Assembly: GCA_002163975.1 (NCBI GenBank) | Contig: CP019636.1 | Location: 5,645,501 to 5,709,500 of the forward strand | DNA: 64,000 nt | Reading direction: 5' to 3' | DNA from: Nostocales cyanobacterium HT-58-2 | GTDB taxonomy: Bacteria > Cyanobacteriota > Cyanobacteriia > Cyanobacteriales > Nostocaceae | Shown here: positions 45,888-54,804 of the stretch, piece after piece | Layout of the letters: every line of letters starts with the position of its first letter | How positions within the stretch are numbered: the stretch's first letter is position 1 | Notes under the pieces: model-generated | Told to the model about the DNA's origin: nothing | Database searches by the model: none | The model's input: only the letters and a program-made list of their open reading frames with translations | Made by a program: the position numbers and the translations under genes

Positions 45888-46502
45888 TCAAGCTGCAGGT
45901 GAATTCTGAAGCGTGATCGAAAGACGTGTCCGTGTAATCATCCCATCGCGCTCCAGCCTAGTCAATGCCCGGGAGAGGGTTTCAGGGGTAAGACCCAGGT
46001 CGGCAGCAATATCTTTGAGGGGACGGTCAAAGTTGACGATGGTTTGCTCATTAGACTGTGCCTGATAGTGTAAGTATCGTAGCAGTCGCTCGTGAGCAGC
46101 TCGGATATCTCGCAACTCTATGCGTATCTTCAAATCCTGGATTTTCCGCACTAACATTGCCATGAAATCTTCTGCTAAATCTGGATTGTTACGAATTGCT
46201 GACAAAAGAAGTACCTTGGGATAGACAATCACCTGCGAATTGACTTCTGCAATTGCGGTGCAAGGGTAAGTGTCTGAGAACAAGGCAATTTCAGCCAAAC
46301 CATCCCTAGCTCCAACAATTTGTAGAGTCACCTCTTTGCCTCCACTTGTGTAGCGCACAAGCTTAACACGTCCTGTTTCTACAATAAAAAAAGATGATGC
46401 TAAGTCCCCCTGCAGAAAAAGGTTTTCTCCTGCTGTCAAGTTACGGTATAAAATTTTATCCCTTAACTCTACTGGCAAGCTATCCAACGTCAACAAATCC
46501 AT
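45888..46502 (-). CDS. Crp/Fnr-family transcriptional regulator
   Basis: 204 residues. cNMP-binding fold: LTAGENLFLQGDLASSFFIVETGRVKLVRY...VTLQIVGARDGLAEIALF. C-terminal winged helix: LKDIAADLGLTPETLSRALTRLERDGMITR. No N-terminal Cys cluster, so not an oxygen-sensing Fnr. 126 bp downstream of a MarR gene on the same strand, with a MarR-type palindrome between them. Confidence 0.87.
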   Translation of the reverse strand: MDLLTLDSLPVELRDKILYRNLTAGENLFLQGDLASSFFIVETGRVKLVRYTSGGKEVTLQIVGARDGLAEIALFSDTYPCTAIAEVNSQVIVYPKVLLLSAIRNNPDLAEDFMAMLVRKIQDLKIRIELRDIRAAHERLLRYLHYQAQSNEQTIVNFDRPLKDIAADLGLTPETLSRALTRLERDGMITRTRLSITLQNSPAA

Positions 46503-46594
46503 ACAAGCTTCTCCGTTTTTGGATTATTAAATTTTGGATGAATACAGTGGATTACGGACAAGTTCCTACGAACTATAAGGTCGTGCTCATGTCA

Positions 46595-46606
46595 TTAGCC
46601 GGCTAA
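46595..46606. promoter_or_regulatory. Second MarR-type palindrome (upstream of the Crp gene)
   Basis: TTAGCCGGCTAA at 46595-46606, followed by ATAAATA, repeats the palindrome found in the marR-like promoter. It lies in the 126-bp gap before the Crp-family gene. Confidence 0.6.
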
Positions 46607-46628
46607 ATAAATAGGAAAAAAACAAGCT

Positions 46629-47057
46629 TCACGTGAGGTTGTTACGAACCTGCAAAAGCAACCGACGAAACAGTAATTGCTCTTCTAGTGTCAGGTTTGC
46701 CAATATCTGTTTCTCCAAGACATTCCAAGCATTGGTGATTGGTTCTTCGAGCAATCGCCCGGCTTGAGTTAAGTAAATCCGGCAAATTCGCGCATCTTCT
46801 TCATCTTTGCGTCGCTCCAAGAATCCAGCTTTTTCCATTCGGTGTAGCATTTTTGTGAGTGTTGGGGCTTCCACTTGCATAAGAGAAGCTAGTTCAGATT
46901 GAATTAACCCATCGTTCTTCCATAGATGCAGAAGTAAAATCTCTTGCCCAGGGTGCAAGCCTAGTTCAGCCAAAATCATTGCAGCTTGATTGCGATGTGC
47001 TTTACAAACTTGCACCATCAAGCAACCTATAGTTTCTTGCATGGGTTTTTCAGACAT
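46629..47057 (-). CDS. MarR-family transcriptional regulator
   Basis: 142 residues. Winged-helix MarR: LGLHPGQEILLLHLWKNDGLIQSELASLMQVEAPTLTKMLHRMEKAGFLERRKDEEDARICRIYLTQAGR. It has a perfect 18-bp palindrome 24 bp upstream of its start codon and a shorter copy after its stop codon ahead of the Crp gene; self-repression and control of the Crp gene are likely. Ligand unknown. Confidence 0.88.
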   Translation of the reverse strand: MSEKPMQETIGCLMVQVCKAHRNQAAMILAELGLHPGQEILLLHLWKNDGLIQSELASLMQVEAPTLTKMLHRMEKAGFLERRKDEEDARICRIYLTQAGRLLEEPITNAWNVLEKQILANLTLEEQLLFRRLLLQVRNNLT

Positions 47058-47080
47058 ACATCAATGTTATTTAGCAATGA

Positions 47081-47098
47081 TATTTAGCCGGCTAAATA
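47081..47098. promoter_or_regulatory. MarR operator candidate (perfect 18-bp palindrome)
   Basis: TATTTAGCCGGCTAAATA is its own reverse complement and lies 24 bp upstream of the MarR start codon. A half-site TTATTTAGC stands at about 47068. Confidence 0.7.
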
Positions 47099-47314
47099 AA
47101 ATCTACAACATCTGATGGATAATTAGCAACTTGTATTTAGTGTATGAAGCACAACACAATTTTACAAAATTGGAATATTTTTAGCAATATCAGACAAGAC
47201 AGCAAGTACTGAGGTTTTGAAAATCAATTGATTTTTGGAGTTATGGCAGGGTTATGGCGTTTTGCGCGATAACCCGAGATAAAACCAAATGAACAGCCTA
47301 AAGCATTGATGCTC

Positions 47315-48040
47315 CTAAGATAAAGTGAGTTGATAAGAGGAATTACAATTGTAGGAAGCAAAGGCTTCCCAATTCATCACATCCTCCAACAAAGTTTGAT
47401 ACCCAAGTGTATTAGGGTGAAGACCGTCTTGGCTCAAACGCTTGAGTCTCCAAGTTTCACCATGATCCATCCATTTCTGGAAAATGTCGAGATAGGGAAT
47501 TCTCCTGGCGGTACAAGCGACTCTCGTGGCTTCTTTGTAGCGGTACTGGTCACTGTGATTGTAGTAGAGGCAATCCAGAAATGGCATTTTGGCTTCGTCA
47601 ACTGGTACCATCCCTATAAATAAAACTGGACACAATTGCTGTGCCCGGTCAAGTAAAGATGCAATTTGCGATTCAAAAACGGCAAAATCTGTATAGTTTC
47701 GTCCATCAAGACGACCTAACCGCGCTGAATCGTTGACTCCTACTGAAAGAATAATCAAGTCGGGAACTTGATTTCGCAGTTCACCTCGATGGCGAAATTC
47801 AACTTCTAGTCTTTCGGCGACTTGCTGAATGCGATCGCCCCGCACTCCCAAATTGTAGAGAACATGACCAGCGCTGTCGGATAGCATCCAACCCCGTCGC
47901 AGTCTCTCGATCCAGCCGCCTCCGTCTGGATCGCCAAACCCGTATATCAAACTATCTCCCAGCGCTACAATCCTTAGAGGCTGGGAACGTCTTGTTACAA
48001 CTGACAGATGCATTGAGGAATCTGCTTCTAATGTCTGCAT
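47315..48040 (-). CDS. SGNH/GDSL-type hydrolase
   Basis: 241 residues. Block I ALGDSLIYGFGDPDGGGWIERL (nucleophile Ser), Gly in LGVRGD, Asn in LSVGVNDSARLG, and Asp/His in QDGLHPNTLGY. All catalytic blocks are present. Substrates in this family range from lipids to carbohydrate esters; none can be chosen here. No signal peptide. Confidence 0.87.
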   Translation of the reverse strand: MQTLEADSSMHLSVVTRRSQPLRIVALGDSLIYGFGDPDGGGWIERLRRGWMLSDSAGHVLYNLGVRGDRIQQVAERLEVEFRHRGELRNQVPDLIILSVGVNDSARLGRLDGRNYTDFAVFESQIASLLDRAQQLCPVLFIGMVPVDEAKMPFLDCLYYNHSDQYRYKEATRVACTARRIPYLDIFQKWMDHGETWRLKRLSQDGLHPNTLGYQTLLEDVMNWEAFASYNCNSSYQLTLS

Positions 48041-48529
48041 CTTTAAACTATATATTTTATATCTCTATAGGATTCTATACATTTCTACACTATTGAGCAT
48101 CACCTTTCTTGTTATTTCCCTACCTTTTTTGAACCTTTTTTGAGAAGAGTTGATGAAGGAGGGCATAACCCACCTCTGTGCGACCAGTTATGAGAAAGGA
48201 AGCACACTAGTACAGGTATTTGAATAACTATAACTCTCTTTTGTCACTTAGGGGAGAGAAAAATCTTGTACCACTCCTAAATTTCAAGCAGAATCATGGG
48301 TTGGGCGATTTTCTCAAAAGTAGTGCGCTTTCGTCTTTGAGTTCTTACGGATACGCTGCGCCTATACACTTGCAGCATACTTTGCACAAACACGCAATGG
48401 CGCTTTCTGGTCTCTCATGTAAATCTCATTATTGCAAAAGCACCTAAAAATGAAGTTTCTATATTATTCTCTGCCGAAAGTGACACAAGAGGGATAAAGT
48501 CGGATACAAAATCAGAAGCCATAACGTAA
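48041..48529. other. Intergenic
   Basis: Holds likely promoter DNA of the SGNH gene on its left. Short open frames on both strands are not supported by composition or starts. Confidence 0.5.
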
Positions 48530-49195
48530 TTATTTTGAAGATGCCAGTTTATCGGCAATGCGTGTTGTTTCTGGCAGTCTATATTTTGTCGTACAACGTA
48601 ATGTGTAATCAATTGCTGTTGGTAAACTGACTCTATAACCGCTAGAGACGTAAACAGGCTTGACTCCTGGGCGTGTCCGTAAAACTGCCCCAATTGTTTC
48701 TTTTTTATGTATAAGTGGTTGCCAACTCCCTTTTGTGTCTGGCAAGTCTTCATGCTTACCAACAAGCAACGATTTTGCGACACCAATTGTAGGTATATCA
48801 ATCATTAAACCTAAATGGCATGCTATACCAAATCTTCGGGGATGAGCGATTCCCTGTCCATCACATAAGATAAGATCTGGCGTTATTTTAATCTTTTCTA
48901 GTGCATCTAAAAGAGCAGGTATCTCCCGAAATGAGAGAAACCCAGGGATGTAGGGAAATGATGTAGGACGGCGTGCTAGGCTTGTTTCTTGTAGCTGTAA
49001 ATCAGGAAAACTTAGCACTGCCACAGCTGCACGGCTGATTGTGCCATTTTCTTCAAAACCCATATCTACCCCAGCTACATATTGCACTGGTTCTTTGAGT
49101 TTATCTTCAGTAATGACCTCATCTTTGAGTGCTTCTTGAATTTTGATAGCTTCATCCACTGTAAGAGACCAAGGATGACGTTGATAAATCTTCAT
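48530..49195 (-). CDS. nfi: Endonuclease V (deoxyinosine 3' endonuclease)
   Basis: 221 residues from ATG 49195 (MKIYQRHPWSLTV). It nicks DNA near deaminated adenine (hypoxanthine). Motifs: VAGVDMGFEE (catalytic Asp), FPYIPGFLSFREIPALLDALE (Glu), DLILCDGQGIAHPRRFGIACHLG (Asp), IGVAKSLLVG. Complete active site. An upstream start at 49246 adds 17 unconserved residues. Confidence 0.92.
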   Translation of the reverse strand: MKIYQRHPWSLTVDEAIKIQEALKDEVITEDKLKEPVQYVAGVDMGFEENGTISRAAVAVLSFPDLQLQETSLARRPTSFPYIPGFLSFREIPALLDALEKIKITPDLILCDGQGIAHPRRFGIACHLGLMIDIPTIGVAKSLLVGKHEDLPDTKGSWQPLIHKKETIGAVLRTRPGVKPVYVSSGYRVSLPTAIDYTLRCTTKYRLPETTRIADKLASSK

Positions 49196-49400
49196 ATTTA
49201 AAAGCGTTAATTTAAATTTTGTGATTTCCGAAATCGTTCCTAACAATTGTGTATCTAGTGTTATCGTTTATTTTAATAACTTTGTAACCTTTTATTCACC
49301 TCCAAAATCCGTAATTCTTTCGTAGGGTAGACTATGCTCCGCCTTTAAGTTGATGTGAGCAATAATCGTCCTAGTACAGCTTATTTGAGTGAATTGAAAT

Positions 49401-50243
49401 ATGCAGAACCTCCATAGCAGTACCACGAACTATTTTCGGTTGAGTTTTTACTTATTCGGAGGAATATTTTTATTACTTGCCGCTATTATTTTTCGTCCCT
49501 TTGCCATTGTGAATGCTGGAGAAAGGGGCGTTATTATGCAGTTTGGTAAAGTCCAAAATCAAGTTTTGGATGAAGGCATTCACCCAATATTACCTGTTGT
49601 TACAACAGTAAAAAGACTAAGTGTCCGAGTTCAAAAAAATAGTTTTCAAGCTGATGCAGCTTCTAAAGATTTACAGAAAATAACGACAGAACTAGCTGTT
49701 AACTGGCATATTGAACCGACAAAAGTCAATAGAGTTTTTCAACAAGTTGGAGATGAAGAACAAATTGTTAATGGAATCATTACTCCAGCAGTATCAGAGG
49801 TTTTGAAAGCAGCAACTGCTAAAAAAACTGCCGAAGAAATTATTACTATTAGAACGCAACTCAAAGAAGAGATTGATACTAATCTCAAAAACCGCCTTGC
49901 TGCATATGGATTATTAGTGGATGATGTTTCTCTAGTGAATTTTGCTTTTTCTCCAGAGTTTAGTAAAGCAATTGAATCTAAACAAATAGCGGAACAGGAA
50001 GCGAAACAAGCAGAATTTATTGCTAAGAAAGCAACACAAGAAGCACAAGCAGAAGTCAATCTTGCTAAAGGTCAAGCTGAGGCGCAGAGATTGCAAAGGC
50101 AAACTTTAACACCATCATTATTGCAAAAGCAAGCAATAGAGAAATGGGATGGGCGTTTCCCAACTGTGATGGGTGGTAATGGTACATTGCCTTTAGTCAA
50201 TATTAATCCTGATAGTGTGACTAATCAGCAACAGTCAAAATAA
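49401..50243 (+). CDS. Prohibitin/SPFH-family membrane protein
   Basis: 280 residues. One N-terminal TM (FYLFGGIFLLLAAIIFRPF), then the SPFH core (AGERGVIMQFGKVQNQVLDEGIHPILPVV, SFQADAASKDLQKITTELAVNWHI) and a C-terminal coiled coil rich in Ala/Glu/Lys (EAKQAEFIAKKATQEAQAEV). Likely a ring-forming membrane scaffold; prohibitin-like proteins in cyanobacteria are reported in plasma and thylakoid membranes. Confidence 0.88.
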   Translation: MQNLHSSTTNYFRLSFYLFGGIFLLLAAIIFRPFAIVNAGERGVIMQFGKVQNQVLDEGIHPILPVVTTVKRLSVRVQKNSFQADAASKDLQKITTELAVNWHIEPTKVNRVFQQVGDEEQIVNGIITPAVSEVLKAATAKKTAEEIITIRTQLKEEIDTNLKNRLAAYGLLVDDVSLVNFAFSPEFSKAIESKQIAEQEAKQAEFIAKKATQEAQAEVNLAKGQAEAQRLQRQTLTPSLLQKQAIEKWDGRFPTVMGGNGTLPLVNINPDSVTNQQQSK

Positions 50244-50251
50244 GAACATTG

Positions 50252-51331
50252 TTAGTTAACTACCACATAGTTAGCTAACAAAGTCTTTAATAAAGCCTTA
50301 AGACTACTATCCGATAAATCAGGTATGGAGAGCGATCGCTCTATTTTAGTAAAGTCACGTTTGATGGACTTACTATAGGTTTGGTCGTAGTGGAACTGTA
50401 ACATATCTTGTACAAACAATTCCCACTTTCCTGCATCAATTAACTGATACCACTCGTTTAATTTTTCTTTGCCATAGCGAGATTTTAGTTTTTCTAGTTT
50501 GGCTTTCAATATGTCGGGATGAGTGGTTAAATGTGAATATTCCTGTAAGAGATACTGGACTCTAGCAGCTATTGGTAGTTGAATTTCTACACAGCTAGTC
50601 TGTTTCATTTTCTCCCATAAAGACGGAGGCAAATAGACTTGCCCAATTTTGTTACTTTCTGATTCTATCCACACTATTTCCGCAGGATTCAAGCATTGCA
50701 TCTGTTGCAGTAGCAAGGATTCAAAATATTTTTGAGAAGGTTGGGGTGAAGGTGTTCCCTCCCATTCTTCACCAAGCAGGGAACCACGATGGTTAGCTAA
50801 AGCTTCCAAATCTAAAACTTGCGCACCTTGTTTGTGCATCTGGTGCAAAATATGGGTTTTTCCACTACCAGTGAGGCCGCATAATATCTGGTAGGTAAAT
50901 TTTTCTGATAAATATTGCAATTGCTCGCGGACATAAGCACGATAGGTTTTATAACCGCCTTCAAGTAACGTCACTCGCCAACCAATCTGTGTTAGCACCA
51001 AAGCCATACTATTGGAACGCTGTCCACCACGCCAGCAGTAAATCAGAGGATGATAGTTTTTTTCTTTGTCAGCAAAATGCTGAGTGAGATGTTGTGAGAT
51101 GTTTTTTGAAACCAAAGCAGCGCCAATTTTTCGGGCAGCAAAGGGGCAGACTTGTTTGTATATCGTTCCGACTTCGGCGCGTTCAGCATCATTTAGTACT
51201 GGTAAATTAATTGCACCAGGGATGTGATCCTCCACAAATTCGCTAGGAGAACGAACATCAATGATTTCACTATAGGTTTCTGTCCAAGGTTGTTTGGTGT
51301 ATGTAGGAAAGGGTGGCATTAAGCAATTCAA
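50252..51331 (-). CDS. mnmH: tRNA 2-selenouridine/geranyl-2-thiouridine synthase
   Basis: 359 residues. N-terminal rhodanese domain (YSEIIDVRSPSEFVEDHIPGAINLP, catalytic Cys in IYCWRGGQRSN) and C-terminal P-loop (LCGLTGSGKTHIL). It replaces sulfur with selenium, or geranylates it, in the tRNA wobble 2-thiouridine. It is divergently placed relative to the repeat-rich accessory region that follows. Confidence 0.9.
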   Translation of the reverse strand: MNCLMPPFPTYTKQPWTETYSEIIDVRSPSEFVEDHIPGAINLPVLNDAERAEVGTIYKQVCPFAARKIGAALVSKNISQHLTQHFADKEKNYHPLIYCWRGGQRSNSMALVLTQIGWRVTLLEGGYKTYRAYVREQLQYLSEKFTYQILCGLTGSGKTHILHQMHKQGAQVLDLEALANHRGSLLGEEWEGTPSPQPSQKYFESLLLQQMQCLNPAEIVWIESESNKIGQVYLPPSLWEKMKQTSCVEIQLPIAARVQYLLQEYSHLTTHPDILKAKLEKLKSRYGKEKLNEWYQLIDAGKWELFVQDMLQFHYDQTYSKSIKRDFTKIERSLSIPDLSDSSLKALLKTLLANYVVVN

Positions 51332-51413
51332 AATTTAAAGTTAGGAAAGCCTGTTTCCGTAAGCATTTTGTCTGGATGCTATGGATGTTAGCTTACTATC
51401 TAGCACTATTTTT

Positions 51414-51881
51414 CTCAATTTTGACACTTTTATCACAGCAGTTGTTGTGGTGAGAATGATTTTTACAGAACAACGCAGTGGAGTAGCGTCAGTCAACAAG
51501 ATGAGGCGATGGCACAGAGTGCCCGCTTTCAGCGATCGCACACTCATGACAAATTTTTTATTAGTCAAATCGTCTAACCTCGGCAAGCGACCAAATTAAA
51601 ATTCACATCCTTAAAGATGGTAGTTGAATTGTCATCGGATAGCGAGGGCAGAGAAACTTATCATCGGAGTAAAAGTTTTTCACAACACTAACAAACTCAT
51701 CCAGTAGCACTGCGCAATGATAAAGCAACAGTATGCAATGACAAAGCAACACTAGGCAATGGCAAAGCAAGAACTTGTAATCACAAATCAACAACGTGCA
51801 ATGACAAAGCAGCACTGCGCAATGGCAAAGCAACACCGCACAATGGCAAAGCAGCACTACGCAATCACAAAGACGTTCATC
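51414..51881 (+). repeat. Duplicated block: MITE-like unit plus 21-bp minisatellite, copy 1
   Basis: CTCAATTTTGAC starts a ~150-bp MITE-like unit (51420-51570), then ~145 bp of shared flank, then eight 21-bp units (51714-51881, consensus GCAATGACAAAGCAACACTGC). The same ordered block recurs at 55130-55555 with six units. The frame LLCHCAV... through the minisatellite is not a gene. Confidence 0.85.
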
Positions 51882-51925
51882 GATAGACCTCTTGCATGAA
51901 TGCTATAAAAAATTTGTAGGATGTG

Positions 51926-52180
51926 TTAGGACGAAGTCCGTAACGCATCTTCTGAGATTTGTTGCGCTGCTTTACTCTCTAATTCCCCTACACAAAATAT
52001 TCGTGCAAGAGTTATAATCAACGCCTGATCAGCTTGAATTTCAACTGCTAAAGCAATCGCCTCAGCCTCTCCAAAATCAAGTTTTTTGCTCAGTGCTTTA
52101 ATAAGGGTGTGATCGCTAACAACACGAGTTTGAATCCAATCCAGAGTTTGTACTTCAGTTGCGCCTGCACCAGGAAGCAG
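51926..52180 (-). pseudogene. Fragment of a DUF3368/PIN-like toxin gene
   Basis: On the minus strand the frame reads LLPGAGATEVQTLDWIQTRVVSD, then ALSKKLDFGEAEAIALAVEIQADQALII, which matches the C-terminal half of DUF3368 PIN-like proteins. The N-terminal half is replaced at 52180 by a MITE-like repeat, and the C-terminus runs into an intergenic repeat (CCGTAACGCATC region). Confidence 0.65.
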
Positions 52181-52183
52181 TCA

Positions 52184-52267
52184 AGTAGCGTTAGTGAACA
52201 ATATACAGCGATGGCACAGAGTGCCCGCAGCGATCGCACACTCATGACAAATTTCTTGTGAGTCAAG
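52184..52267 (+). repeat. MITE-like unit, partial copy
   Basis: Right part of the ~150-bp repeat: AGTAGCGTTAGTGAACAATA, GCGATGGCACAGAGTGCC, then CTCATGACAAATTTC and GTGAGTCAA. It truncates the PIN-like gene. Confidence 0.7.
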
Positions 52268-52384
52268 CGGACTACGAACACCTTTACCACCAAGGTTAAT
52301 ACCGTGCTTGTCTTCAAGTTCGTGTAGAGCGTAGGTAAAATAGAGATTAATCATGAATGTGGTAAGTTTAGAGATTAGCCAAAA

Positions 52385-52948
52385 ATGGTGCAAGTACCAT
52401 CTAAAACACTGACATTGGTGGAGTTTCTGCAATTACCGGAAACGACACCTGCGAGTGAATACATTGATGGTCAAATTATCCAGAAACCGATGCCACAAGG
52501 GAAATATAGTGCAATTCAAGGAGAATTTGTACCCGCTATTAATGGTGTAGTTAAGCCTAAGCGCATCGCTCGTGCTTTCCCTGAACTACGTTGTACCTTT
52601 GGTGGTCGTTCAATTGTTCCTGACATTGTAGTTTTTATTTGGAGCCGGATTCCCCGTGATGAGAATGGGGAAGTTGCTAATACATTTTCTGTGGCTCCAG
52701 ATTGGACAATTGAAATCCTGTCTCCAGATCAAAGCCAAACAAAAGTAACCAAAAATATTCTTCATTGTCTAAAGCATGGAACTCAAATGGGTTGGTTAAT
52801 TGATCCAGATGAGCAAACTGTGTTTGTCTATTGTCCTAAACAAGAAACTGAAGTGTTTGATGAACCAGATGCAGTTCTTCCTATGCCATCGTTTGCAAGT
52901 GAGCTACATCTTACAATCAAGGATTTGTTTGCTTGGTTGTTAGATTGA
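52385..52948 (+). CDS. Uma2 family (DUF820) putative endonuclease
   Basis: 187 residues. Start region MVQVPSKTLTLVEFLQLPETTPASEYIDGQIIQKPMP, Asp in SIVPDIVVFIW, Glu in DWTIEILSPDQSQTKVTKN, end motif MGWLIDPDEQTVFVY. The ExK position reads EILSP, a common Uma2 variant. Its stop codon is immediately followed by an IS200/IS605 end in reverse orientation. Confidence 0.82.
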   Translation: MVQVPSKTLTLVEFLQLPETTPASEYIDGQIIQKPMPQGKYSAIQGEFVPAINGVVKPKRIARAFPELRCTFGGRSIVPDIVVFIWSRIPRDENGEVANTFSVAPDWTIEILSPDQSQTKVTKNILHCLKHGTQMGWLIDPDEQTVFVYCPKQETEVFDEPDAVLPMPSFASELHLTIKDLFAWLLD

Positions 52949-53068
52949 CATCCTCCCACCGCTAGCCGTTACGGGTGTAGCGGGGGATTCCAAAAATCAC
53001 TTCTTGGGTTTCCTCTTTCTACGACTCGACTTACTTGGAGGAGTTTCCTCACCCACGCAAATGTCCTG
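52949..53068 (-). mobile_element. Relic right end of the 58-kb tnpB element
   Basis: On the minus strand it reads the last ~16 codons of the 58-kb tnpB (SARGKRKPKK region, slightly altered), then ATTCTTGG..., hairpin and GGAGGATGTCA. The body of the element is absent. Adjacent to a MITE-like copy at 53069. Confidence 0.75.
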
Positions 53069-53192
53069 CTTGACACTTTTATCAGAGCAATTCTTGTAGT
53101 GAGAATGATTTTTACAGAACAACGCAGTCGAGTAGCGCTAGTGAACAACATGAAGTGATCGCACACGCATGACAAATTTTGTGTGAGTCAAG
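53069..53192 (+). repeat. MITE-like unit, copy with internal deletion
   Basis: Starts CTTGACACTTTTATCAGAGCAATTC and ends TGTGAGTCA. Shares both ends with the 150-bp unit but lacks the GATGGCACAGAGTGCCC middle. Confidence 0.7.
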
Positions 53193-53281
53193 CGGATGCT
53201 GGTGGCTATAATGACAGAGGTGGAGTATCCACCATCTCAAGGGTCTTGGGAAGCAAGACAAATAAATAAAGGACATGCGAT

Positions 53282-53869
53282 ATGACCAATAGATGGGATG
53301 AAACGTGGCACAGGCTACGGGAGTGGACAAATGGTCAAGCACCTTCAGAGCGTCTAGCAGCACAAATCTTGCTTCATGAGGGTTATAAAGACTTAGATCC
53401 TAGCCATCCATTAGGTGGTAAAGATGGCAAAAAGGATGCTCTTTGTAAGAAGGATGGTCAACAGTGGCTAATGGCTGTCTACTTTCCAAGAGGTCAAAAA
53501 AATTTTGATGACATTAAAAATAAATTTCTTCATGATCTGAAGGGTGTGAAAGCTAATAAAGCAGATGCGTTAGCCTTTGTAACAAATCAGGAACTCCGTC
53601 TCGCAGAGCGTCAAGAACTTCACAAATCTGCTGGAAACATAACTGTTGAGCTATTTCATTTAGAGAGGATTACTGCAATTCTTGATCAACCTAAAATGCA
53701 CGGTGTCCGAAAACAGTTTCTTGGAATAGATTTTACAGAAATTGTGACTGTGTATAGGCAGTCAGTACCACAGATTCAGGAGAAGAGCAGAAACGGTGTC
53801 AAAACCTCTTACCAAATAGATCCTGTCGCTGGAACACGCATAATTCTTGGTCAAGAGCTTGATTATTGA
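53282..53869 (+). CDS. Putative restriction endonuclease-like protein, cassette cargo
   Basis: 195 residues, ATG with AAAGGAC upstream. Visible: EWTNGQAPSERLAAQILLHEGY, SHPLGGKDGKKDALCKKDGQQWLMAVYFPRGQKNFDDIKNKFLHDLKGV. The GGxDGxKD...VYFPRGQ pattern recalls a PD-(D/E)xK-like domain found at the start of larger defence-type proteins. The usual second catalytic acidic-x-Lys is not evident, so nuclease activity is uncertain. Followed 14 bp later by attC-like site A, so it is the first recognisable cassette. Confidence 0.6.
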   Translation: MTNRWDETWHRLREWTNGQAPSERLAAQILLHEGYKDLDPSHPLGGKDGKKDALCKKDGQQWLMAVYFPRGQKNFDDIKNKFLHDLKGVKANKADALAFVTNQELRLAERQELHKSAGNITVELFHLERITAILDQPKMHGVRKQFLGIDFTEIVTVYRQSVPQIQEKSRNGVKTSYQIDPVAGTRIILGQELDY

Positions 53870-53882
53870 TTTCAGTAGAGGG

Positions 53883-53969
53883 GTCTAACATATTATGGCA
53901 GCGGACAGACGAAAGCCTTTGGTGGTGGTGCAAAGGTTATCTGTCGCCGCTACATTTTGCCATTATGTT
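53883..53969 (+). repeat. attC-like recombination site A
   Basis: R'' GTCTAAC at 53883-53889 (exact RYYYAAC), spacer, L'' GGCAGCGGAC ending at 53907, long middle, L' region TCTGTC...CCGCT, then R' ATTATGTT at 53962-53969. L''/L' share ACAGA/TCTGT and GCGG/CCGC pairing. It lies 14 bp after the preceding stop codon. The ATTATGTT boundary matches the reverse complement of the AraC cassette's R''. Confidence 0.65.
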
Positions 53970-54155
53970 CCAAACTGAGCACCTGTAGACTGAGCAATTT
54001 CTGTCAAGCTTCATAGATTCCAAGGGAGTAGTCTATTGATAGCCGAGGAGGATGCTTCATTGACTACATCTGCCGTTGACACCTATTACTCTAGATTCCG
54101 CAAGGTGCTTGAGTACATCGATTCTCATCTGGACGACTCATCCAATAAGCGATAA
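53963..54155 (+). pseudogene. Decayed copy of the AraC-GyrI cassette (5' fragment)
   Basis: From TGAGCAATTTC (53983) to GACGAC (54139) it is nearly identical to the leader and first ~28 codons of the AraC gene at 55829, including AAGGAGG-like GAGGAGG and TTG start (54060). It then runs into unrelated sequence and stops at 54155. Confidence 0.85.
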
Positions 54156-54187
54156 TTTATTTACGCCTTCTATGTTTGAGACCACAT

Positions 54188-54406
54188 ATGACTGAGCTAC
54201 TTGAACGTGTAATTGCCCGATTGAAAACCTTATCTTCCAGTGAGCAGGATGCGATCGCAACGATGATTTTAGAGGAACTTGAAGATGAACGTCTCTGGAA
54301 TGAGTCGTTTGCGCGTTCCCCAGATTTGTTGGCTCAGCTTGCAGCCGAGGCGATGGCTGAACATCGCGCAGGCAAAACGCAAGAGTTAGATCCAGAAACA
54401 TTGTGA
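54188..54406 (+). CDS. Type II antitoxin-like protein, cassette cargo
   Basis: 72 residues from ATG 54188 (MTELLERVIARLKTLSSSEQDAIATMILEELEDERLW...). Typical small antitoxin paired with a RelE-type toxin; stop overlaps the next start by four bases. Gene pair in a cassette ending at attC-like site B. The cassette's left boundary was lost where it joins the AraC fragment. Confidence 0.75.
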   Translation: MTELLERVIARLKTLSSSEQDAIATMILEELEDERLWNESFARSPDLLAQLAAEAMAEHRAGKTQELDPETL

Positions 54407-54672
54407 AATCTCGTACAACTACTCAATTTCGGAAAATGTTTGCTGATCTACCAGAGCAGGTTCAGGAACAAACCCGTGAGGCATATCGGCAATTCAAGCA
54501 AGATCCAAGTTATCCCAGCTTGCGATTCAAGAAAGTTCATCCTAAATTGCCAATTTATTCTGCACGAATCAACAGAGACTATCGAGCAGTCGGTCAATTA
54601 GATGAAGACACGGTAATCTGGTTCTGGATTGGTTCTCACGCAGAATACGATATGCTGCTTGATCAATTGTAG
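54403..54672 (+). CDS. RelE-like toxin, cassette cargo
   Basis: 89 residues, GTG start. TTQFRKMFADLPEQVQEQTREAYRQFKQDPSYPSLRFKKVHP, YSARINRDYRAVGQLDED, WFWIGSHAEYDMLL. Same superfamily as the toxin at 32024. Toxin-antitoxin pairs are frequent integron cassettes, where they are thought to stabilise arrays. attC-like site B starts 8 bp after the stop. Confidence 0.82.
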   Translation: MKSRTTTQFRKMFADLPEQVQEQTREAYRQFKQDPSYPSLRFKKVHPKLPIYSARINRDYRAVGQLDEDTVIWFWIGSHAEYDMLLDQL

Positions 54673-54679
54673 AAACGCA

Positions 54680-54768
54680 AGCTAACAACTGTCTTGCAGC
54701 GGACGGTTTGGAGAGCTTGGTGACGATGCGAAGGTTATCGCCGCAGCTCAAGCAAACCATTGGGACGC
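54680..54768 (+). repeat. attC-like recombination site B
   Basis: R'' AGCTAAC (54680-54686), spacer AACTGT, L'' CTTGCAGCGGAC (54693-54704), middle, L' CGCCGCAGCTCAAG (about 54740-54752), spacer CAAACC, R' ATTGGGACGC (54759-54768). CTTG/CAAG and GCGG/CCGC pair. TTGGGACGC begins the decayed kinase cassette and equals the complement of the kinase cassette's R''. Confidence 0.72.
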
Positions 54769-54804
54769 ATCAATCGGTACCGTGTCAAATCAACAGCTTA
54801 ATGT

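Noticed and set aside
51388..51397. GTTAGCTTAC as a possible left boundary of the toxin-antitoxin cassette
   Set aside because: One mismatch in ten against site B's R'' complement, far from the cassette; expected by chance at this length.
51603..51857. Cys/Leu-rich open frame LLCHCAV... (and its twin at 55319)
   Set aside because: A translation of the second 21-bp minisatellite on its minus strand; no start signal and a biased composition.
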